Of a DNA stretch of 64,000 nucleotides, positions 55,601-64,000 are shown piece by piece (position 1 is the stretch's first letter; each line of letters begins with the position of its first letter). A program made the position numbers and the translations under genes. Source of the DNA: Oscheius onirici (taxonomy: Eukaryota; Nematoda; Chromadorea; Rhabditida; Rhabditidae); the NCBI GenBank assembly GCA_932521025.1, contig OW051468.1, positions 7,688,064 through 7,752,063 on the forward strand, read 5' to 3'. Below the pieces are notes generated by a model. It saw only the letters and a list, made by a program, of their open reading frames with translations, made no database searches and was not told where the DNA came from.

Positions 55601-58600
55601 CGGACTCGGTCAAGACGGATCTTGCTCTGGAACCGAGTGAGATTGCCGACTCTGAGATCTTCACCGAGCCGTCGACTCCGGCTCAAGCTCCGAAGAAGGC
55701 CGCTCCAAGGAGGCCAGTCGTTCAGCGACAAAGAAAAAGGAAAAACTACGAGGATTCGGGCGACGATGACGACGAGTTCTTTGTGACGAAGAAACAGAAG
55801 AAGACGGCCAAGAAGAACTTTGACATTCCCGAAGAGAGACCGCCAAGTAAATGGGCAGAGGCTGTCGGAGACGAAGATTTCGAGGACACAATATTGACGA
55901 CAGACTCTCAAGACACTGTCAGCAGTGACCTCATGGTTGTTGAGAAAATTCTGAACTCGAAGGAGGGTGAGAATGGAGCAGAGGAACAGTTCCTGATCAA
56001 GTGGAAGAACAAGGCCTACAAGCATTGCGAGTGGAAGAGTCTCAAAGAACTGGAAGAAGTGGACAAACGAGTCGCTGCCAAAGTCAAGAGATTCAAGATG
56101 AAAAACGTCGGCAATGATGACGACGAGGACTTTAATCCGGACTACACGATAGTCGACAGGGTCGTTGACATTACCGTCGGCGAGGAGGGAATCGAGTACG
56201 CTCTGGTCAAGTGGAAGAGCCTTGGATACGATGAAGTTACTTACGAGCCGTTGGCAGAGGTTGAAGAAGAGTGGCCGGATAAGGTCGAATTGTGGAGGAG
56301 GCGACAGATCATTGACAAGTGCAAACTGGTGAGCTTTCTTTCTAAGAGCTTTAGAGTATTCTTTAAGTTTTTAGAGACCTTACAGTAATCTTCTTGTTTC
56401 AGAAAGAGAAGCCTCGTCCGGACGAGTCCGAGTTCAAGTACATGAATCCGAGCAAGGTGTGGAAGAACGACAACAAGCTGCGAGACTACCAGTTTGAGGG
56501 AGTCGACTGGCTCTGTTTCTGCTGGTACAAGGGACAGAATTGCATCCTGGCCGATGAGATGGGTCTCGGAAAAACTGTCCAGTCCATCACCTTTCTCAAC
56601 CATTGCTACGAGTCAGTCCTTTCTAGTTTTGTTCAATGACCACTTCGGTTCAGATATGGTATCCATGGGCCATTCCTTGTTGTCGTCCCACTCTCGACCA
56701 TTCAGCATTGGGTGAGAGAGTTCGAGGCCTGGACTGACATGAACGCCGTCGTCTATCATGGCAGTGCTCATGCCAGGGAGATTCTCCAGCAGTATGAGGT
56801 CTTCTACAGCAAGGAGCACAGCGGAAAGCAGTGGAAGAAAAATCTCGTCAAGCTCGATGTCCTCATCACGACGTTCGAGGTTGTGGTAACGGATGCCGAG
56901 TTCCTGAAAAAGATCCCCTGGAAGAACTGCGTCATCGATGAGGCTCATCGTCTGAAGAACAGAAACTGCAAGCTGCTGCAGTCTGGACTGGGTCTCTTCC
57001 GTCTCGACCATCGTGTTCTTTTGACCGGTACTCCGCTCCAGAACAATATCGATGAACTGTTCTCTCTGCTAAACTTTCTCCATCCGGAACAGTTCCATAG
57101 TTCAGGTAAAATGTTATCTATCTGTAGTTTTTTTTTTTCACACAATTTTAACAGCGGTCTCTATTGAAACCAAGCGAATGTCTTAACTGCGTGACTCAAA
57201 AATGTCAGAAATTCGAACATAAACTTCTCATTTCAGCCGAATTTCTGGCCTCTTACGGAGCCTGTGAAAGCGACACCCAGGTCTCTGCTCTTCAAGAGAT
57301 TCTCAAACCGATGATGCTGCGTCGATTGAAAGAAGATGTCGAGAAGAGTCTTCAGCCCAAACAGGAAACTATCATCGAAGTTCAGCTCTCAGACGTCCAG
57401 AAGAAGTACTACCGAGCCATTTTGGAAAGGAATTTCAGTCATCTCTGCAAAGGAACGTCTGCTCCGAGTCTGATGAACGTCATGATGGAGTTGAGGAAAT
57501 GCTGTAATCATCCTTTCCTCATCCAGGTTTCCCTTGGGTTTGACAAAATAGCAATGAATTTTAGGGTGCTGAAGCCATGGTCATTCAAGACACGAAAGTG
57601 ATGCATCCGGAATACGATGACGACCAGCTGTGGCATCAGGCTGCTCTACAGTCTTCGGGTAAACTGATCCTGATTGACAAGCTGCTGCCGAAACTGAGGA
57701 AAGACGGTCACAAAGTCTTGATCTTCTCCCAGATGGTCAAACTGCTGAATATTCTCGAAGACTACCTTCAATACAACAACTATCCCTACGAGAGGATTGA
57801 CGGAAATGTTCGAGGAGACATCCGACAGGCTTCGATCGATCGATTCAGTCGTCCCGACTCGGACAGATTCGTCTTCCTTCTCTGTACCAAAGCTGGCGGT
57901 TTGGGAATCAACCTGACCGCCGCCGACACTGTCATCATCTTCGACTCGGACTGGAATCCGCAGAATGATCTCCAGGCTCAGGCCAGATGTCATCGTATTG
58001 GACAGACTAAAATGGTCAAGGTGTACCGACTGATCACGTCAAATACCTACGAGAGAGAAATGTTCGATCGTGCTTCACTGAAACTCGGTCTCGACAAGGC
58101 TGTTCTCCAGTCGACGACGGCCTTGAAGGACAGCAGCACGGCTCTGAACAAGAAGGAAATCGAGGATTTGTTGAAGAAGGGTGCCTACGGAAGCATCATG
58201 GATGAGAACAATGATGGCAGCAAGTTCAGTGAGGAGGATATTGAGACGATTCTTCAGCGACGAGCCACAACGATCACTCTCGAGCCTGGACAGAAGGGCA
58301 GTCTCTTCAGTAAGGCCACCTTCAACAGTCAGCAGAACAAGGGAGATGACATTGACATTGACGATCCGGAGTTTTGGAACAAGTGGGCCGAGAAAGCTGA
58401 AGTTGACGTCCAGAAGGCTCTACAGACTGCCGACGGCAAGGAACTGATTCTGCAGGAGCCTCGCAAGAGAACCAAACGTTTCGAGGAGAGCTCGATGAAG
58501 GAAGGCGAAGAGTCGGATGGCAGTGATGAAGGAGGCAAAAGAAAACGCGGCCAGCAGCAGAACAGAAAGAGGAAACGTGGAGAGGACGAAGATCAGGACT

Positions 58601-61600
58601 ATTACAGACCGGATGAGCTCAGTTTTAACAAGACGGAATACTTCAGAGTCCAGAAGGTTCTTGGCAGTTGGGGATGGGGACGTTGGAGCGAGATGCGCAA
58701 GTACGGAGAGCTGGATCTGTCAGAGAATGACATCATTCACATGGCTAGGACGATGTTGATACATTGCTGTCGAGAGTTCCGAGGGGATGATCGAGTCAAA
58801 AGAACCGTCTGGTCTCTCATCACTCCCAGAGAGGCCAAACAGTCCAAAGGATCCAGTATGGAAGCTTGGTCTCTGGCTCCAGAGTACAATCCACCAAACT
58901 TTGCAATCGACAATTCTTTCCAACGACATGTGCATCGCAACGCCAACAAGATCATGGTCCGGGTCGATCAACTTTACCATCTGAAGAAGGAGATTATCGG
59001 GAACAAGGCTGACGACATTGATGCTGAGAAGAAGTTTGACGAGATTGCTATTAAAGTTCCCACGTTGCCCGATCAGCTATGTGAAGGATGGGATGCCGAC
59101 TGTGACAAGTCGCTCTACATCGGAGCTTACAAGCACGGAATTGATGCCGTCGATCAGATCAGAACTGATCCCACCCTGGCTTTCGTCTCGAAGAATCTGG
59201 AACCCTTCCCGGCTGCCAATGACATTTCGATGCGATTCCGACGTCTGGTGTCCATGAGTCAGAAAGAGTATCACGATCCCGTCTACAGCAAGAAGCCCAA
59301 GTTCTCGAAGAAGGACGAACAGGAATTCCTCCGAGTCTTCAAGAGCTACGGAATCACGGAGCTCGAAGGAGACAAAAGACCGTATACGATGAACTGGGAA
59401 AAGTTCCGAACGCTCTCTCCGAATTTGGCCGAAAAGCCAATCGAGGAGATGGAAGAGTACTTCATGTGTCTGTTGGCCTACATTACCAAGGTCACTGGAG
59501 GAGATCTGGTCGGAATTGATCTGAAAAGAGCACTCTCCGTCACGGAACACCTTACTCACAGACGAGCTCAGAAGATTCTTCAGAGGATCACGGGTCTTCG
59601 CAAGCTCCACAAGATTTGTGAGCATATGGAAGAGAGTGAGGACAAGTTTGCTCTGATCTCAATGGACAACATGCCGACGGGATGGACGGTCGAGATGGAC
59701 AAGCAGCTGCTCGAAGTTGTGCATGAGAATGGACTGGAGAATCTTGCTAACAATCTTTTGCAGAAGGCTGACTTCCAAAAGGTAGCATTTTGTCAGTTTC
59801 TTTCCAAAAATTGCCTCTTTAGATCATTCGACCGCCTGACAAGAATCTCCTGAAGCGCGTCTTTGACATTGTCACCTGCTTCGAGACTAACCACTGGGCC
59901 GGAAACTTTAGTGTCGCGTCGATAGAGGACAGTGAGGATGAGTCAAGTACTCCTAACAGAAGCACACCAGTTTCGGTAAGTATCTCTTCTAGACTCTCTC
60001 ACCGCCAAATTTTAGTCTCGATCACGAGGTGGAGCGAGTTCGAGCTCGAGAAAGGGACGTCTGGATGACTCGAAGATGAGAACAGCCCTTCTTCAGCAGT
60101 CTATGCTCTCGATGGGAAACGAAGTAGCCATGGCTCAGCTCCAGCTCCTTGTTCCGCTTCTTCTCCAGCAGGCCGGAACGGCTGGTGGCAGCCAAGGACA
60201 GGCTGCGATACAGATGCTTCAAGCACTTCTGGCTCCTCAGGGTAAGACTTTTTTCATTTGGCTCTTAAAAAGCATCATTTCCAAAATAATCTCCCTCTTT
60301 CAGCCTCGACCAGCTCTTCGTCCTCAGCGAACGCTGCAGCCCAGCAACAACAGCAGCTCGCTCTGCTCATGATGCTGCTCCAATCCGGACAACTCGATCC
60401 CGAAGTCCTTGGTCTGCCCGGCTCGGCCAAAAAGTCCTCGTCGTCATCGGCTAGAGAGAAAGCAGCTGCTGAAAAGGCCGCAGCCGAAAAAGCCGCAGCG
60501 GAGAAGGCTGAGAGAGAAAAGGCAGAGAAAGAAGCTCTGGCTCAACAGCAGCAGTTTGCGGCCCTTGCTGCTCTGATGGCTGCCGCCGGAGCACAGCAGT
60601 CTGGCCAACAGAGCGACATGCAGAAGATGATACTGATGATGCAGCTGGAAGCAATGTCAAAATCGATCGGACTGAGTCCTACCGACATCGTTGCGCTTGG
60701 ATCTCTTCATCCGGACGTCAAGGTCCCGTTGAGGCACAAAAAGACGGACAAGATTGTGGAGCAGAAGGTCAAGAACATCGTTCAATTCATCAAGGACAAT
60801 CCGGATTACAAGATCGATTTGAATGCTAACGTGCCGAAACAACCGAGTACACCAGCACCAGCTCTGACTCCTGTCGTCTCGACTGCCGATACTTCTGCAC
60901 CGCCCAGTGCTAAAGCCTCTGCGCCGTCGTCCCCGAAGAAGGATGAGACGCCTGGTTCGGTCACGCCAGCTCCAGAGTCACCGTCAGCTACTCCTGCCAA
61001 GTAAGTTTCTGAGACTCTGTTTGACTAAAATTGAATCTTTAGACTGGAACCTGGGGAAGTGAAAAAGAGCAGTGCCGGGGCGTCGGTCCAGATTACAGGA
61101 GGCGGACAACTTCTACAAGCATTCAATATGTGAGTTTTCTGACATCAAAAGAATCAATCGATCCTATTTCAGAACCACCGGAGAAATTCTGCCCGTGAAC
61201 AAATGGCCAACGAGTGCCACAGTCTACGAGTTCCTGAAGTCGAATCCCGACTGCGGAATTCATTCGAGCAATGTGACGCCTGAAGTGAAGACGGCTGCCG
61301 GTTGCTACGCTAACAGGCTTGGGAATGAGCCTGCTGCTGAGGGAACGACGCCGTCGACGCCGGCCCCAGCCACACCATCTGCCACTCCCAGTGCTGCTGC
61401 GAACAAGACCACGACTGCTAGCAGCAGTTCAGCGGCGCAAAAGGAACTGGAACACGTCCAGCAGATACTCATTCAGCAGGCCACTCTCCAGCAGCTGATG
61501 ATGCAGCAAGCCATGCTTGGAATTAGTCCCTATGGAAACGTCCTTCCTGGAAGCAGCAGCTCCTCTTCCAAGGTAAGATTTTGACAGAACTTGATGGGTA

Positions 61601-61832
61601 GGGGCTGGGGTTCATGATCTTTAGAATATTCCAGTCGCTTGAACTTTCAGTAACCTGGCTTTATTTTCAGCAGCAATCGGAAGAAGTCAACCCTCTGGTC
61701 ATGTCCGCCATAATGTCGAATCCGCAGCTCATGATGCAGATGATGATGTCCGATCCGATGATGATGGCGGCTTTGAGTGCCCAGGCATCGACCTCCTCCT
61801 CCTCTTCCTCCAAAAAGCCCGATAAGAAGTAG
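52684..61832 (+). CDS. chd-7: CHD7/8/9 (kismet)-type chromodomain helicase
   Basis: ATP-dependent nucleosome remodeler. Twenty-one exons join in phase to 2489 aa (largest exon 57565-59781). The N-terminal 600 residues are Q/P/G/M-rich ([20 protein letters not shown]), then acidic. A basic patch ([20 protein letters not shown]) precedes two chromodomains (about 728-790, [25 protein letters not shown]; about 800-855, [20 protein letters not shown]). SNF2 ATPase: [13 protein letters not shown] (Walker A, about 909), [10 protein letters not shown] (DEAH, about 1023), [30 protein letters not shown] and [26 protein letters not shown]-like sequence follows. Two BRK-type domains near the end ([14 protein letters not shown], about 2181; [20 protein letters not shown], about 2306) place it in the CHD7 subfamily rather than CHD1 or CHD3. 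The tail is Met/Ser-rich. Presence of every helicase motif indicates an active enzyme. Confidence 0.96.
53098..53153. repeat. dispersed intronic hairpin, copy in chd-7 intron 2
   Basis: GATGTTCTGCAAAAAGTTATAG is matched 14 nt later by CTACAACTTTATAGAACATC. Another copy at 52243-52290 lies upstream of the gene. Confidence 0.6.
54237..54345. repeat. intronic repeat shared with the zinc-finger gene
   Basis: AGTTCAAAAGTAACTTGCTATCTAATCCTGACAA-like start and ACAGACACCATAG-like end match 40262-40560 with the middle deleted. Lies in chd-7 intron 6. Confidence 0.5.
60450..60545 (+). repeat. chd-7: Ala/Glu/Lys coding repeat in chd-7
   Basis: Within exon 18, [20 protein letters not shown] is encoded by repeated GCTGAAAAGGCC-like units. 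It forms a charged helix between the Q-rich part and the first BRK-like domain. Confidence 0.7.
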
Positions 61833-62403
61833 TCTCTCATCATTTTCTCCATATCCAATTCCCTTCCCTTGGCCGGTGAATCCTATCTCTCCCCCTTCAT
61901 GGACGGGTACTGTGTCCTCTCTCTCTCTTCCCCCAAAATCCGTCATCTCAGTAGGTACTCCTCATTATTGCTCGTATGCGATCTCCTGGCCCCGTTTTCT
62001 CTTTTTTCTTGTTCTGTTTTGTATTTATTTTTCCCATTCCCCATTTTAATTTTATATGAACAAACACCGGGGCCACTATCAAGATCTGAATGCCTGGTGA
62101 ATATTGTCTCTCTTTGTGGTTTACGTGGTTGTCAGTTAGTCAGCTCTCTTTATTTATATCTCCCATACCTCTTAATAAAAACATACTATCAAAAATCGTG
62201 ATTAACTTTTTAAAAAGCGCGCTACTTATACCAGACTTGTCGCAACTTGTCAAAACTAAAACTCTAAAAAGCGAGTAGTTGGGCTATTCTATCACGACGT
62301 CTGCTGCTGTGCGGGTGGCTCCCTCTACCTTCTTCCAGTCCACGTCGTCTGCAAACTACCTCTTCTCTCTACCAGGCCACGTTCTCTGTGCTGACAACTA
62401 CTT
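61833..62403. other. chd-7 3' UTR and spacer
   Basis: Pyrimidine-rich after the stop, with an AATAAA-type signal (CTTAATAAAAACATAC) near 62170. Two diverged copies of a terminal-repeat-like block (CAAACTACCTCTTCTCTCTACCAGG; CAACTACTTCTTCTCTCTGCCAGG as start and match) occur at about 62350 and 62393, just before the long-TIR element. No gene. Confidence 0.4.
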
Positions 62404-64000
62404 CTTCTCTCTGCCAGGTCAGGTGTTTCTACTTTTTTTCGGCAAAAGTGACAGTCAGTTCATGAATCCACCATGAACTGACAGCCATCGCGCGGGTAGT
62501 CATGCTCGGTCTACCTGGTTCCTTGGGCACATCCTCGAATCCACAGCGGTGTTTGGAACAGTTCTTGGAGACCCGAGGGCCATTAGGGAAGACTGACAGT
62601 TCTTTCTTCGCGCTAAAAACTGGCATTTCTTTTCCATGTTTCAGGATATGTCGGCCTTGGTAGACACAGTTTTTTTTCCACTATTTTATGGTCTTTCTCT
62701 TCGATTTTCATGAAGGCGCCTCACGACGAATCTCACTGACTATAGCTGCTGTTCAACAATTCTTGCTGGAACTGAGCCACGAGGATGAGGCTTTGTGCCG
62801 TAACATGTTGGAACGTCAGCTGAAGGTGCGATACGAAGGACCTGGAAGACGGGTCATGCCCAACTTCTTCGCTAACTGCCGATGATTTGAGAATAATGTT
62901 TTGTTGAAGATCCGAACCGAGAACTTTGGTACGGAAGAGACTGTTAAATCGAACTGCTTTCGAGCTACAGGCGTAAAAACCTTGTATATCTCAATGCCCT
63001 TTGTTTTTTGTTGCGTCCTCGTTAATTTGGAGGATTCCTTTTTCCACCCATCTCATGTCCGAAGTTTTCGTTCATAGATAATCCTTGACCCGTTACGACA
63101 TGTCACATGACGGATAGATAATCTTTGACCTGTTTCGACATGTCAAATTCGCGGGAAAATCGAGCATGACCCGTCTCTTAAAGATATTTGGAAGAAGTTC
63201 TACGGCTAATATCTCACTCTTTTGCACAGTTTGTCCATAGTTCCAAACATCAGCGTGCTCCGTCTGTACACATGTTACCGAATCCATTGTTAAGAAGTTT
63301 CGCGGCGCCTTAGCTCAGTCTTCCTTTGCACACTTGGCTTGTCCGTTTGTCCAGAGATCCAGAAACCAGCAGGCTCGTCCGTGCGTCGACTTCACCGATT
63401 GGATATTCCACGGCTCTTTCCAGCTCTGACCAAGTTCTTGTCTTTAACGTCTCTTCTTGTTCTTTCTTTCGACTATTTCGTATAGTCGATCATATTGACG
63501 GTAGAACTTCTTTGACACTTCTCCCGAAATCCTTTTACGTCGCATGCTAGCTGTTCTGAAAACTAGGCATCAAAAAAGAATAAACTAGCCTAACCTGGCA
63601 GAATGATTTGTTCTTCAGCCCGAAGACCTGTTCATCTTGGGAGATGCTTGTCTTTTGCCAAACCGTTCCTCGGATTCTTTGCCTGAAAACAAAAAGACAG
63701 CAAAGAAACAACAAATGTGTTCTATCTGATGCAGGTTAGGGACTGTCAATGGTAGATTTCAGCGCAAGAGAGAACTATCAGTTTTTCCTATTGGTCCAAA
63801 GGTCTTCAAGAACTGTACCAAACACCGCTGTGGATTCAAGGAGGTGCCCAAAAAACCGGGAAAACTGAGCGTGACTACCTTCTTTCGAAGGCGGTCAGCT
63901 CATGGCGGATTCACGAACTGACGGTTGTCAGTGTCTAGTGTAACTGTACTGTCAAACGAGAAAAGTAGAAACATCTGACCTGATAAAACAGTAGAAGACG
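62404..64000. mobile_element. second long-TIR element, right end at or beyond the window edge
   Basis: The left arm (62404-62625) and the right arm (about 63757-64000) are inverted relative to each other and match the arms of the 28960-29981 element, including the CAGTTCATG/CATGAACTG hairpin. The interior is about 1.13 kb and unrelated to that of the first element. It holds a 65-codon frame (62688-62885, LLELSHEDEALCRNMLERQL) without recognised homology and a tandem repeat near 63077. No transposase motif seen. Confidence 0.75.
63077..63146. repeat. two-copy tandem repeat inside the element
   Basis: ATAGATAATCCTTGACCCGT and ATAGATAATCTTTGACCTGT each followed by a CGACATGTCA-type end, units about 36 bp. 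Confidence 0.6.

Noticed and set aside
62688-62885. 65-codon ORF inside the second long-TIR element as a gene
   Set aside because: No homology recognised and possible upstream splices are out of phase; kept only as element cargo.
63303-63345. GCGCCTTAGCTCAGTC resembling a tRNA A box
   Set aside because: No B box at the right distance and no acceptor-stem pairing, so not a tRNA gene.

Overview
The window looks like nuclear DNA of a nematode, most likely a free-living chromadorean. Reasons: about one gene per 3 kb on both strands; many introns of only 30-50 bp with GTRAGT donors and TTTCAG acceptors; a TTTCAG-like acceptor just before the ATG of most genes, as expected where mRNAs are trans-spliced to a leader; and gene types typical of nematodes (TTBK-like kinase, DEG/ENaC channel, DEP-GGL-RGS protein, PPK-1, an MBD2/3-like protein without a visible MBD). 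I cannot name the species. Exon joins were worked out by hand and may be off by a few bases; outer CDS limits are firmer.

Layout. 1-3.0 kb: minus-strand gene for a Ser/Pro-rich nuclear-type protein, running off the left edge, with a 2.1 kb intron holding duplicated plus-strand exon-like blocks and a fold-back element. 3.7-4.7 kb: SCAMP (-). 4.7-5.7 kb: unknown (+), head-to-head with SCAMP. 6.1-13.3 kb: three collinear minus genes, hnRNP F/H then OCRL-type 5-phosphatase then SYAP1/BSD protein, operon-like. 13.8-18.3 kb: R7-type RGS (+). 18.3-21.3 kb: MCRS1 (-). 21.9-23.9 kb: ATP synthase alpha (+), convergent with a DEG/ENaC channel (-, 24.0-25.9 kb). 26.2-28.4 kb: TRMT6 (-). 29.0-30.0 kb: long-TIR element. 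30.5-33.4 kb: small basic protein (-) and two divergent bZIP-like genes. 33.8-37.6 kb: ppk-1 (-), with a tRNA-derived fold-back element in one intron and two possible 3' ends. 37.8-43.3 kb: orphan 5' exon, broken ANP32 copy, zinc-finger gene and intact ANP32 gene. 43.5-44.3 kb: MBD2/3-like. 44.4-45.0 kb: unknown (-). 45.7-47.7 kb: synaptotagmin (+). 48.2-49.7 kb: TTBK-like kinase (+). 52.7-61.8 kb: CHD7/kismet-type remodeler (+, 21 exons, 2489 aa). 62.4-64.0 kb: second long-TIR element.

Functional themes. Chromatin and transcription (CHD7, MBD2/3, MCRS1, ANP32, two bZIP-like, zinc finger) and phosphoinositide/membrane traffic and signalling (PPK-1, OCRL, SCAMP, synaptotagmin, RGS, DEG/ENaC) dominate, but the genes are not an obvious pathway cluster. 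The least expected content is in the introns: inverted-repeat elements of at least five kinds, one carrying paired Pol III-type A/B boxes in each arm, plus a short hairpin repeat found six times.
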